64,000 nt of DNA, taken from NCBI GenBank assembly GCA_963723595.1, contig CAVRRQ010000003.1:551964-615963 (forward strand). Direction: 5' to 3'. Position 1 is the stretch's first letter; every line of letters begins with the position of its first letter. A program made the translations under genes and the position numbers. Below are positions 27,139 to 35,010 of the stretch, piece by piece. The notes beneath the pieces were generated by a model. That model was not told the DNA's origin, did no database searches, and saw nothing but the letters and a program-made list of their open reading frames with translations. The DNA comes from RYN-230 sp963723595. Lineage in GTDB: Bacteria > Actinomycetota > Actinomycetes > Streptosporangiales > Streptosporangiaceae.

Positions 27139-27669
27139 GTGTACCCACCACCAGAACTCAGAACATCACAAGTGGAGCTCCTGGGCACGACGACCGGGAT
27201 GATACTGACGGCTGTCGTGGCGATCCTGGGTCTCGCCGTCTTGCTCGGCATGGTCTTCCTGGCCGACGGCCTCCCTCCAACCGTGCGCTCAAAGATACGG
27301 CGGGGAGATGCCAGCGACGACGGCCAGGCCGGGGAGATCCCAGACGGTCAAGGTGACCGGCCGTGGGAACAGCTTGAGGGTCGGCACGTCCCCGAAGGGG
27401 GCTACCCCCATGGCAAGCCCGCATCCTGGGTACTCGTGGCCGTGGTCACGGCCGCTGCCGTCACCGGCGGGATATCGATCATCACGCACGCCTGGGTGCT
27501 GCTGTGGGCGTGCATCGCCATTGTGGTACTGGCCATCCCGGCCGGGAAGATGATCGGGATCATGGAGGACACCGTCGACTGGGCCAGTACTCCTGCGGCG
27601 ACCTCCGATCCGCAACCTTCCGGCCTCGAGGCTCATCGTGGGCGGGACGAGTCAGCGCAGATCAGATGA
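27139..27669 (+). CDS. Hypothetical membrane protein with three helices
   Basis: A 176-residue protein starting at GTG 27139, with CAGGAGAT upstream. One helix near 20-43 (MILTAVVAILGLAVLLGMVF), a charged cytoplasmic stretch (about 48-92), then two helices (about 96-118 and 120-140). The C-terminus is hydrophilic. No family is recognised. It follows the Mn-catalase terminator, so it is probably independently transcribed. Confidence 0.65.
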   Translation: MYPPPELRTSQVELLGTTTGMILTAVVAILGLAVLLGMVFLADGLPPTVRSKIRRGDASDDGQAGEIPDGQGDRPWEQLEGRHVPEGGYPHGKPASWVLVAVVTAAAVTGGISIITHAWVLLWACIAIVVLAIPAGKMIGIMEDTVDWASTPAATSDPQPSGLEAHRGRDESAQIR

Positions 27670-27943
27670 GCCCGGTGGCTGAGCCGTCACCACCTCCGCG
27701 ACAGTCATCCGCACATTCACGGCGCCAATCTCGGGATACGCGGGGATGCCTATGCCCGGCCACGTGTTCGGGCCCGTCGCTGGCTTCCTGCGAGCGGTCA
27801 TGGTCAACGGTCGAGCGCATCGAGCAGGTAGCGGCAATGAAGATGGACCCCCCGCTGCCTACCAGACCGGGAGATCGGGCCCCGGCCAAAGTCCACACCT
27901 GCTGCGGTATGTCCGGAAGGAGCCCGGCGTGGCCCGGCCCGGC

Positions 27944-28306
27944 TCAGGACCAGGCAGGATCGTAGTCCGGGTGGTGAGAGTAGACGGCGCTCAGGGCTTT
28001 GAGGGTGTCCTCGACGGCGCTGCGCCCGGGTAGGTCGCCGAGGGCGTCGCGCCGCAGGAAGTCGGCGATGATCGCGCGTTTCGCCTCACATTCCCGTAGG
28101 GCGCGGGCCGGGCTGTGCCGCGCGATGTGCGCGGCCTGCGCGGTTGTCGGGTGGCGGCTGTCGGCCTGAACGACGAAGTGCCCTTCGAGGTCCTTGACGT
28201 CGCGGTAGTCGTAGTAGGGCCGCCAGTCAGCTGAGGCCTCGGTGGCGGCGTGCGCGGTCAGCTCATCCTCCGCGAGCCGGGCTTCCAGGAATTCCACGAT
28301 CGTCAT
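27944..28306 (-). CDS. DUF6221 family protein
   Basis: A 120-residue soluble protein beginning MTIVEFLEARLAEDELTAHA, with WRPYYDYRDVKDLEGHFVVQ in the middle and HIARHSPARALRECEAKRAI toward the end. This is the DUF6221 pattern, frequent in actinomycete accessory regions and prophages; function unknown. ATG 28306 has GGAGGAG upstream. It is separated from the MerR gene on the same strand by about 80 bases. Confidence 0.8.
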   Translation of the reverse strand: MTIVEFLEARLAEDELTAHAATEASADWRPYYDYRDVKDLEGHFVVQADSRHPTTAQAAHIARHSPARALRECEAKRAIIADFLRRDALGDLPGRSAVEDTLKALSAVYSHHPDYDPAWS

Positions 28307-28385
28307 GGCCTGCTCCTCCACTGGCCATCCCGGGCCGGACAGGGCCGTTGCGGCGTTACTGCGTTACTGCGACCTCGCAGCGCAG

Positions 28386-28715
28386 CTATGGCCGGTTACC
28401 GCGAGTTCTGCTCCTGGCTCGCTCGGCAGCGAGCTGGCGCCGCAGCTCGCTCACCTCGGATTGGAGCTCCAGCACGCGCCGGATTGCTGGCAGCGTGAAT
28501 CCTTCGCCAGCCAGGCTGGTTACCTGCTGGATGCGGTCGATCTCAGTGCGGCTGTAGCGCCGCTGCCCGCCCTGCGACCGGGTCGGCTTGACAACTCCCT
28601 GGGTGTCCAGCCGGCGCAGGAACGCCGGCTGGACACCCAGGAGCTGTGCGACCTGGCCGACGGTGTAAACCGGCCAGGCCGCGTCGTCGAGTCCGGCTGG
28701 CGGAATGACTTGCAT
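28386..28715 (-). CDS. HspR-like MerR-family regulator
   Basis: A 109-residue regulator. The winged-helix part reads VYTVGQVAQLLGVQPAFLRR then GGQRRYSRTEI, the HspR subgroup of MerR. A coiled-coil tail follows (LELQSEVSELRRQLAAERAR). HspR proteins repress heat-shock operons by binding inverted repeats. It starts 26 bases after the hsp20 stop, so the two form an hsp20-regulator operon, probably autoregulated. The same layout occurs again at 42932-43796. Confidence 0.88.
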   Translation of the reverse strand: MQVIPPAGLDDAAWPVYTVGQVAQLLGVQPAFLRRLDTQGVVKPTRSQGGQRRYSRTEIDRIQQVTSLAGEGFTLPAIRRVLELQSEVSELRRQLAAERARSRTRGNRP

Positions 28716-28741
28716 CGCGACCTGTCCCGCCCGCCGGGGGA

Positions 28742-29167
28742 CTAGGCGCTGATGGAGACGGGATCGCGGTTTTCGCTGCTCACCGCCACCTTGCGGGGCT
28801 TGGCCCGCTCGGTGACCGGGATCTTCAGGGTGAGCACGCCGTCGCTGTAGTTGGCGTCGATGTGCTCGGTGTCGAGGGTCTCGCCGAGGAACAGCTGGCG
28901 GCTGAACGTGCCGTGCGGCCGCTCGGCAGCCAGCATCTCCACCTTGTCAGCCGAAGGCCGGGCGCGGGTGGCGTGCACGGTGAGGACGTTCTGTTCGACG
29001 GTCAGCTCGATCGAGTCGGTCGCGACGCCGGGCAGGTCGAAGAGCACCAGGAAGGCCTCACCGGAGCGGTAGGCGTCCATCGGCATCGCGGTGGGCCGGG
29101 CAGCGGTGCCGGCGAGCTGCTGGGCGAGAGCGTCCAGTTCACGGAATGGGTCAGAGCGCATCAGCAT
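28742..29167 (-). CDS. Hsp20/alpha-crystallin small heat-shock protein
   Basis: ATP-independent holdase chaperone. It has 141 residues; the alpha-crystallin domain (about 35-128) contains FLVLFDLPGVATDSIELTVE, GTFSRQLFLGETLD and the conserved GVLTLKIPV. ATG 29167 has a strong GGGAGGA site. The N-terminal arm (MLMRSDPFRELDALAQQLAG) is typical. It is the first gene of an operon with an HspR-like regulator, which fits heat- or stress-controlled expression. Confidence 0.92.
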   Translation of the reverse strand: MLMRSDPFRELDALAQQLAGTAARPTAMPMDAYRSGEAFLVLFDLPGVATDSIELTVEQNVLTVHATRARPSADKVEMLAAERPHGTFSRQLFLGETLDTEHIDANYSDGVLTLKIPVTERAKPRKVAVSSENRDPVSISA

Positions 29168-29169
29168 CG

Positions 29170-29182
29170 AGGGATCCTCCCT
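29170..29182 (-). promoter_or_regulatory. Possible small hairpin covering the hsp20 ribosome site
   Basis: In the mRNA the Shine-Dalgarno lies in AGGGA-GGA-UCCCU, a five-base stem with a three-base loop just before the hsp20 start codon. This could act as a simple RNA thermometer. The stem is short, so confidence is low. Confidence 0.3.
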
Positions 29183-29197
29183 TCACGGCTACTTACA

Positions 29198-29237
29198 AGT
29201 GATGTTTTACTGCACCTATCACTAACCTGCAAGTCAA
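29198..29237 (-). promoter_or_regulatory. hsp20 promoter region with inverted repeat
   Basis: On the minus strand TTGACT (29237-29232) is a good -35. Inside the promoter, AGTGAT and ATCACT form an inverted repeat spanning 29198-29223 with a 14-base spacer. This is a candidate operator for the HspR-like regulator of the same operon. A matching -10 is weak (TGCAGT at 17 bases). Confidence 0.45.
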
Positions 29238-29509
29238 TCTAGAAGTTTTTTTGGAGGTGCCGCCGCCGATGTGCTGGCGGGAAAGGGAGTATGGCAGGGT
29301 CGGCGACCTCCGCGGCCGGGCCCCGGCCGCCCGTGCGCGCCGAGTTGACCGGCTGGATCAGCTGGCAAGAGATTTGAGCGCGCCGTTGCGCGGGGCGCCA
29401 CCGCCCGGGATCAGGATCGGCGCATGGCCGGGGCGGCCTCCCGGCCGTGCGGGTCGAGGGCCGAGGGTTCGCCGGGGTGGCGGGCGGCCAGCTGGTGGTC
29501 TGGTGCGGG

Positions 29510-29866
29510 TCAGGTCGGCGCGGGGCCGCCGGTGTCCTGGAGCTCTGTGTTGAGGCGCTGGGCTTCGGCGAGCTGATCTTCGAGGATGATGATGCGGCAG
29601 GCAGCCTCCAGCGGCGTGCCGTGGCCGATGAGCTCGTGGGCCCGGGCAGCGAGGCGGAGCTGGTAGCGGGAGTAGCGGCGGTGCCCCCCGCCAGAGCGTT
29701 GCGGTGCGATCAGCCCGGCCATGTCCAGGCTGCGGAGGAAGGCCGGCGCGACGCCCAGGATTTCCGCGGCGCGGCCCATGCTGTAAGCGGGGTAGTCGTC
29801 GTCATCGAGCTTCTCCTCAGGGGTATGGCCGTGCGAGCCGGCCGGGGCAGCGCCGGGTCGCGTCAT
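29510..29866 (-). CDS. Second HspR-like MerR regulator
   Basis: A 118-residue protein. Residues 26-75 (YSMGRAAEILGVAPAFLRSL, GGGHRRYSRYQL) are clearly related to the HspR-like proteins at 28386 and 42932. The C-terminal helix is ILEDQLAEAQRLNTELQ. ATG 29866 has GGAAGG six to eleven bases upstream; a longer start at 29911 would include a hairpin sequence and is unlikely. Unlike its two paralogues, no chaperone gene is adjacent, so it may act in trans on the other hsp20 loci. Confidence 0.8.
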   Translation of the reverse strand: MTRPGAAPAGSHGHTPEEKLDDDDYPAYSMGRAAEILGVAPAFLRSLDMAGLIAPQRSGGGHRRYSRYQLRLAARAHELIGHGTPLEAACRIIILEDQLAEAQRLNTELQDTGGPAPT

Positions 29867-29889
29867 GAGACCTTCCGGGAATGCGACAG

Positions 29890-29919
29890 GGGTCCCGGTG
29901 CCAGAAGGCACCGGGACCC
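29890..29919. promoter_or_regulatory. Strong hairpin upstream of the MerR gene
   Basis: GGGTCCCGGTGCC (29890-29902), loop AGAA, GGCACCGGGACCC (29907-29919): a perfect 13-base stem located 24 bases before the start codon of the MerR gene. It could be an attenuator or leader structure, or a terminator of upstream transcription. There is no U tract. Confidence 0.55.
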
Positions 29920-30363
29920 GATGAGGTTCAACACCATCTACCGGCCCGCATGGCCGGTTTCATGTTTCGCGACACCCGCCGTACAGGCGGGTCGCGGAGA
30001 TCGCGTATACGTGACCGTAAACCACCGTCCTGTCTGTGGGGCTGCGTACCCGAGCGGCAAGATCCAGCCGCTGCGGGCGATATCAATGGCGTCCAACTCT
30101 CCTTCCGGCAATCGCTAAGTTCCCTGTTCCAAGTCCCGGTGCTCCGGCGAACCGCATGGCCGCCCTGTGTCAGGACTTGTGCTTTGCGATGACAGGAAGA
30201 CTAGCGCAGTCGATGCCGGATGTCTACACCGGCCACTACAGATTTCCTGGCGGGTCGGTGTACGCGCTGAGAACCCCAATCCACGGCTCTGACCAGCAGA
30301 GTTGCCCAAGCGCGCCTGCACCGCTCGAATACTCGATTGGGTGGTGGACCTGCCCTGTTGCCA

Positions 30364-30605
30364 GCATGATGAACGCAGTGATGTTGGCTTGCCAGGTACT
30401 GCTCAAGATCGTCTACCTGCTGACGTGCCGGGTAGCCGGCCTGGCCGTCCTGGTGGCCCGCCCGCGACCGGGCCAAGGATGCCGAGCATCTTCCGCGTGA
30501 CGCCAGCGACGCTGCTGGCCTGGCACCGCAAACTGGCCGGCAACAAATTCGACACGAGCAAGCGGCGTAAGCCCGGCCGCCCGCCGACGGTCCCGGGCGT
30601 GGACG
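30364..30605 (+). pseudogene. Transposase/integrase-core remnant
   Basis: Fragments of an rve-type transposase in changing frames. The start reads MMNAVMLACQVLLKIVYLLT with CRVAGLAVLVAR. A second frame gives RDRAKDAE, and after a gap a third reads VTPATLLAWHRKLAGNKFDT, SKRRKPGRPP. In intact relatives more than 30 residues separate the last two blocks, and the DDE catalytic domain follows; both are missing. No terminal inverted repeats were found. It marks an old insertion or recombination point. Confidence 0.65.
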
Positions 30606-30641
30606 CGACGAGACGGGGCGTGCGCCGGTACGTTTCTTCCT

Positions 30642-31904
30642 GTGACAACTCTTCCTCATGCTGTGGACGTGCGGCGCCGCGCTGGCTGGCTTCCCGAAGA
30701 CCAGGACGACCTGGAGGCATGGCTGGCCGGTCACCGTGAGCGGGTGGAGGCCCGGGGCGGGCAGATGGTGCTCCATCCTGTGCTCACCGAGTTCCAGGAG
30801 CTGATCGACACCGATCCCGTGGTGCGCATGTACATCAACCAGATGATCGCCCAGGTGCCGAAGGCCAAGCCGTACACCAAGCGGCACCTGGAGAGCCCGG
30901 CGCAGTTGCTCCGCCTGGTCAACGAGGTGCTGACCATGGCGCCTGAGTTCGGTGGCTCGATGGTGGCCACGCCGCTCGGCGCGATCCTCGACTGGACGAT
31001 GGGGACACCGGCCGGCTTCGCCGCGTTCCGCGACTCACGGGTCAACGCGATGCTTAAGAAGATCCTGAACGCCTGGTGTGAGTTCCTCGATAGCGGCGAC
31101 TCGCTCTACGTGCTCAACGACTCGCCGTCCGGCTGGAAATCCGCCGAGGCCCAGCGCACGGTCGGCATCGAGCAGTACCAGCACGATCCGCAGGACGAGC
31201 GCTGGGGCTTTGCCTCGTGGAACGACTTCTTCACCCGGCGCTTCAAGGACGGCGAGCGTCCGGTGGCCTCCCCGGACGACGACAAGGTGATCGTCAGCGC
31301 CTGCGAGTCCACGCCCTACGGCCTCAGCACCGACGTCAAACGCCAGGATCGCTTCTGGATCAAGAGCCAGCCCTATTCGCTCCAGGACATGCTGGCCAAT
31401 GACGACTCGGCCGAGCAGTTCGTCGGCGGGACCGTCTACCAGGCCTTTTTGAGCGCGACCAACTACCACCGGTGGCACAGCCCGGTGGCCGGGACGATCG
31501 TGCGGGCCTTCGTCCAGGAGGGCACCTACTACTCAGAGGCCGACTCCGAAGGCGCCGACGCGGTCGAGCCCATGAACTCGCAGTCCTACCTGGCTCACGT
31601 CGCGGCCCGGGCGGTCATCCTCATCGAGGCCGACGACCCCGTCATCGGGCTGATGGCGTTCGTGCCGGTCGGCATGTCAGAGGTTTCCTCGTGCATGATC
31701 GACTCGAAGGTGACGCCCGGCTACCACGTCGGGAAGGGCGAGGAACTCGGGTACTTCCAGTACGGCGGCTCGACTCACTGCCTCGTCTTCCGCCCGGGCG
31801 CGATCGCCGAGTTCACCCTCAGCGCGATTCCCCAACCCCACGACCCCCAGGCGCCGCTGATGCACGTCCGGTCGAAGCTCGCCACCGCCAATAAGGCCGT
31901 CTGA
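30642..31904 (+). CDS. Phosphatidylserine decarboxylase-family protein (PsiD-like, with PSDC domain)
   Basis: A pyruvoyl-dependent decarboxylase of 420 residues. The N-terminal 40-150 region (PVLTEFQELIDTDPVVRMYI) matches the PSDC domain seen in PsiD-type enzymes. The C-terminal decarboxylase domain has WNDFFTRRFKDGERPVASPD, NYHRWHSPVAGTIV and the self-cleavage site GGSTHCL, where Ser377 would become the pyruvoyl group. Membrane-bound Psd enzymes are shorter and carry LGST; this subgroup is soluble and includes tryptophan/aromatic amino acid decarboxylases. The substrate is therefore uncertain. GTG 30642 has no obvious ribosome site. It lies directly downstream of a transposase remnant, consistent with acquisition. 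Confidence 0.85.
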   Translation: MTTLPHAVDVRRRAGWLPEDQDDLEAWLAGHRERVEARGGQMVLHPVLTEFQELIDTDPVVRMYINQMIAQVPKAKPYTKRHLESPAQLLRLVNEVLTMAPEFGGSMVATPLGAILDWTMGTPAGFAAFRDSRVNAMLKKILNAWCEFLDSGDSLYVLNDSPSGWKSAEAQRTVGIEQYQHDPQDERWGFASWNDFFTRRFKDGERPVASPDDDKVIVSACESTPYGLSTDVKRQDRFWIKSQPYSLQDMLANDDSAEQFVGGTVYQAFLSATNYHRWHSPVAGTIVRAFVQEGTYYSEADSEGADAVEPMNSQSYLAHVAARAVILIEADDPVIGLMAFVPVGMSEVSSCMIDSKVTPGYHVGKGEELGYFQYGGSTHCLVFRPGAIAEFTLSAIPQPHDPQAPLMHVRSKLATANKAV

Positions 31905-32226
31905 GGCGCAGCGCCCTTTCGGGTCAAGGTCAGAAGGCTCCGCTGCCCGGGTGCGCGAGTCCGCGCGAGTCCTCCGTGGGCAGCAAGCGCTCATCTGCCA
32001 ATAGCGGAACCGACTGCTCGCGGAACTGCTCTGATGCACACCCCGGCGGCGGCCGTCCCCCACGCGCTGACCGGGCCAAGATCTTGTAGCCCTGGCTGCT
32101 GCGGACCAGCGGCACGGCGACCGGTGGGTGCCGAAAACCCGTGCCACCTGACCGGATGCTCTGTAAGGGAGTGGCGACCGGGACAACGCTCAACCGACAG
32201 CTTGACTGTCACGCCGTATCGGAACT
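31905..32226. other. Intergenic region before the ArsR operon
   Basis: About 320 bases without a supported gene. The last 30 bases contain TTGACT near 32200, a plausible -35 for the ArsR-type gene whose start codon lies shortly downstream, implying a very short or absent leader. Confidence 0.4.
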
Positions 32227-32601
32227 ATGGTCAAGTATGTGCTTGACCGTTCGGATGCTCTCGACCGCGCCTTCCATGCGCTGTCCGATCCCAGCCGCCG
32301 GCAGATGATCGACCGGCTCGCTCAGGGGGCGGCCTCCGTCAGCGAACTGGCCCGACCGTTGCAGATGACGCTCGCCGCGGTCGTGCAGCACGTGCAGGTG
32401 CTCGAATCGAGCGGGTTGATCGAATCGCGCAAGACCGGCCGGGTGCGCACGTGCTCGATCAACCAGGCCGCGCTGCGCTCGACCGAGCAGTGGCTCACCG
32501 ACCGTCGCACCGTCTGGCAGCGCCGCCTCGACCGCCTCGGCGTGGTATTGGACGAGCAGGGACCGCGGGACACCAGCAGCGACACGGAAGCGAGTACTTA
32601 G
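32227..32601 (+). CDS. ArsR-family transcriptional regulator
   Basis: A 124-residue winged-helix repressor: FHALSDPSRRQMIDRLAQGA, then ELARPLQMTLAAVVQHVQVL (recognition helix) and SGLIESRKTGRVRTCSI (wing). No metal-binding Cys cluster is present, as in the ArsR subgroup linked to SRPBCC genes. It leads a three-gene operon (ArsR, SRPBCC, SnoaL-like) and probably represses it. A perfect inverted repeat begins at its start codon. Confidence 0.9.
   Translation: MVKYVLDRSDALDRAFHALSDPSRRQMIDRLAQGAASVSELARPLQMTLAAVVQHVQVLESSGLIESRKTGRVRTCSINQAALRSTEQWLTDRRTVWQRRLDRLGVVLDEQGPRDTSSDTEAST
32229..32248. promoter_or_regulatory. Candidate ArsR operator
   Basis: GGTCAAG (32229-32235), six-base spacer, CTTGACC (32242-32248): a perfect inverted repeat overlapping the first codons of the ArsR gene. 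A half-like CTTGACT lies just upstream near 32199. Position and symmetry suit autorepression. Confidence 0.5.
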
Positions 32602-32604
32602 CAG

Positions 32605-33057
32605 ATGAGCGTCGACAACAGCAGCTGGAGCATCGAACGCGACTACCCGCACCCACCCGAGCGGGTGTTCACCGCCTGGGCCGACCCGAGCGTCAAGGTG
32701 CGCTGGTTCGACCTGTCTGGCCACGACCACCCCGACTATCACTGTGACTTCCGCGTGGGCGGCATGGAACGCTTCCGCACTCCCGCCGGCGCGCGCCCGG
32801 CCTTCACCTACGATGCGCAGTACCGCGACATCGTCGAGAACGAGCGGATCGTCACGACCTACGAGATGTCGATGGACGTTCAGCGGACGTCGGTGTCGGT
32901 GGCCACCGTCGAACTGCACGCCACGCCGGCCGGTACCCACCTGGTATACACCGAGCAGGGCGCCTACCTCGACGGGCTGGACAACTCGGACTCGCGCCGA
33001 ACCGGCACAACCTCTCAGCTCGACAACCTCGCCACCGTACTGAAGGAGCAGGCTTGA
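32605..33057 (+). CDS. SRPBCC (AHSA1-like) domain protein
   Basis: A 150-residue START-like fold protein: IERDYPHPPERVFTAWADPS, WFDLSGHDHPDYHCDFRVGG and TYDAQYRDIVENERIVTTYE, the AHSA1 pattern. Such proteins bind hydrophobic ligands; the role here is unknown. It starts three bases after the ArsR stop and overlaps the next gene by four bases (TTGA), so translation of the operon is coupled. Confidence 0.88.
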   Translation: MSVDNSSWSIERDYPHPPERVFTAWADPSVKVRWFDLSGHDHPDYHCDFRVGGMERFRTPAGARPAFTYDAQYRDIVENERIVTTYEMSMDVQRTSVSVATVELHATPAGTHLVYTEQGAYLDGLDNSDSRRTGTTSQLDNLATVLKEQA

Positions 33058-33482
33058 GCGCCGAGCAAGAGTTGCGCGACCTGGTCAACGAGCGGGTGCG
33101 CGCGGTCCGTGGGCGGGATAGTGCCACGCTGGCCGCCCGGCCAGCCGGGGATGTCATCACCTTCGACGTGCTGCCGCCCCTGAACTCGCGCGGCAGCCAA
33201 GCCACCGTCGACCACCTGCAGGCCTGGTTCGACGGCTACGACGGCCCGATCGACTACTCCGCGCATGATGTGCAGGTCAGCGCCCAGGGCGACCTCGGCT
33301 TCTGCTCGTTCCTCTACCACGTCGGCGGAACGCTCAGGACCGGCGACAAGGTGAACATGTGGGTGCGCGCGACGCTGTGCTGCCGTCGCATCGACGGACG
33401 CTGGCGAATCGTGCACGACCACGAGTCGGTGCCCTTCGATCCCGCCACCGGACAGGCCCTGATCAGCCTCGAGCCGCAATAG
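33054..33482 (+). CDS. SnoaL-like/NTF2-fold protein
   Basis: A 142-residue protein of the SnoaL_3/NTF2-like fold: LVNERVRAVRGRDSATLAAR, LQAWFDGYDGPIDYSAHDVQ, RIDGRWRIVHDHESVPFD. The last block is the conserved C-terminal strand-turn-strand. The start is TTG at 33054, overlapping the SRPBCC stop, with AAGGAGC upstream. It may act with the SRPBCC protein on the same ligand. Catalytic residues cannot be confirmed. Confidence 0.85.
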   Translation: MSAEQELRDLVNERVRAVRGRDSATLAARPAGDVITFDVLPPLNSRGSQATVDHLQAWFDGYDGPIDYSAHDVQVSAQGDLGFCSFLYHVGGTLRTGDKVNMWVRATLCCRRIDGRWRIVHDHESVPFDPATGQALISLEPQ

Positions 33483-33682
33483 ACCGCCCGGCCGAACCGG
33501 CCTGTCGGGCAAGCCTGGCGCTCAGTGAACCGCACGCGGCACCACCGCCACGACGCCGGGAGCCTCGCTCCGGTAGTGGATCCCCTGCGGGCACCGCTGG
33601 CGAATCGCGAGGGCAGTCCCGGCCGCCACACGCGGTTCGGCTACCGCTGGGAGATGGGACTGCTGGATGGGCGGGCTGGAGT

Positions 33683-33815
33683 CAGTCGTGCAGCACGGGC
33701 GCGTAGGAGATGCCGATGATCGCGCCCTCAGGGGACTGCAGCCGGGCGACCGTCTGGCCCCCTGGCTCCTCGCGAGCTCCATGCAGCAGCTCATAGCCGG
33801 CCTGTGAGTACGGAC
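33683..33815 (-). pseudogene. VOC/glyoxalase-fold C-terminal fragment
   Basis: The last 40 or so codons of a glyoxalase/bleomycin-resistance-type protein: QAGYELLHGAREEPGGQTVA, then RLQSPEGAIIGISYAPVLHD and TGA at 33685-33683. No upstream domain or start codon is present. It lies in a cluster of truncated genes. Confidence 0.5.
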
Positions 33816-33883
33816 TGGACCTTCGACAAGCCCTATCCTCCCGGCTCAAAGGCACCTTTTGCTTGAACGACGCACCTCAGCCA

Positions 33884-34846
33884 TTAACTGACGACGTGGT
33901 CATGCGTCTGACTTGCCCGCTCACGCCGGGCTTTGGGGTTTCCTCGTCGCAGGTGCTGGCGGGCGATGGCTATAAACGCGCGAAGGCGCGGGTCGGAGTC
34001 CCGACGACGCCAGGCGAGCGCAGCACGTGACGGCGGCAGGTCCGAGATTGGTATACAGACGATGTTCGGGTGGGCGAATCGGGAGGCAGCGCTAGCGACG
34101 ATGGGCTGGACGATCCGGCCGCGGGCGATGAGGATGACCAGTTCGCTAACGTCGGCGACGTCGAGGCGGGCCCGGTGAAGTGGGTGCCCGGTGGGCGTCG
34201 TGGTTGGGACGTAGGCTTCGGCGGTATGGCGAGGGTAGATGTCTGCCAGGTCGAGGATAGGGTATTTCGCGATCTCATCCAGCGTCGTGGTGGCGCTGGC
34301 GGCGAGGGCATGATCCTTAGCTACGGCCAGCACCCTTCGGTCGATGCTGACGACGGGCCCAAGGACGATCTGAGGCTCGTCGAGCGGCAGCCTGGCGACC
34401 ATCAGTTCGATCTCGCAGCGTCGAAGAGGGCTGAGCCGGTCGCGAAACGGCAGCTCGACGGTCTCAACACGGCAGCGTGGGTGTTCAACCTCGAAGATCT
34501 CGATGACGTCAAGGAGCGACGGGTGCACCGCCGATGCTGAGGTCACGCCAAGGTGAAGAACTCCCTCGAGCCGTTGACTTGCCCGCCAGCAATGTTCGAG
34601 CGCGCTGAGCACATCGTTGTAGGCGGGGGCCAGTTCGCGCAGCAGGCGAGCACCCGCCGGGGTGAGCGAGACCTGTCGGCTCGTGCGCCGCACCAACGGT
34701 TCACCCAGCTTGGTCTCTAGCGAGCGTAGGAGCTGACTGACGCGCGACTGGGTGAGACCGAGCCGATCTGCGGTATGCCCGAAGTGCAACTCGTCCGCCA
34801 GGGCGAGGAACACCCTGATCTCACCCATCTCCACCGTGGACCGCAT
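33884..34846 (-). CDS. LysR-family transcriptional regulator
   Basis: A 320-residue regulator. The N-terminal HTH (7-66) reads EIRVFLALADELHFGHTADR then TQSRVSQLLRSLETKLGEPL. The effector-binding domain spans about 95-295. GC content is lower than in housekeeping genes nearby. It is divergent from the reductase gene at 35011, with 164 bases between, the usual arrangement for a LysR protein and its target. A start at the internal ATG (residue 7) is possible. Confidence 0.9.
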   Translation of the reverse strand: MRSTVEMGEIRVFLALADELHFGHTADRLGLTQSRVSQLLRSLETKLGEPLVRRTSRQVSLTPAGARLLRELAPAYNDVLSALEHCWRASQRLEGVLHLGVTSASAVHPSLLDVIEIFEVEHPRCRVETVELPFRDRLSPLRRCEIELMVARLPLDEPQIVLGPVVSIDRRVLAVAKDHALAASATTTLDEIAKYPILDLADIYPRHTAEAYVPTTTPTGHPLHRARLDVADVSELVILIARGRIVQPIVASAASRFAHPNIVCIPISDLPPSRAALAWRRRDSDPRLRAFIAIARQHLRRGNPKARRERASQTHDHVVS

Positions 34847-34960
34847 CGATTAGCAATCCTACTCGATCCGATCCGAGACTCGGCCTTGATCCGCCGGCCG
34901 GTACAGGAGAGCCTGAGATAGGTAAGCAGTTGCTGCCGATATGCGGAAGGTTATTTATAT

Positions 34961-34975
34961 AGGGTTTGGAACCCT
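34961..34975. promoter_or_regulatory. Inverted repeat in the LysR/reductase intergenic region
   Basis: AGGGTT-TGG-AACCCT is a perfect 15-base palindromic element, 36 bases before the reductase ATG and within an AT-rich promoter stretch (GGTTATTTATATAGGG). Candidate operator for the divergent LysR protein or another regulator. Confidence 0.4.
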
Positions 34976-35010
34976 GAGATCGAAGGTCACACGAGAAAGG
35001 GAGGAAGGAC

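Noticed and set aside
33804..33866. 20-codon frame ending in PGSKAPFA on the plus strand
   Set aside because: Looks like a protein tail, but there is no upstream domain and no ribosome site; insufficient to call.
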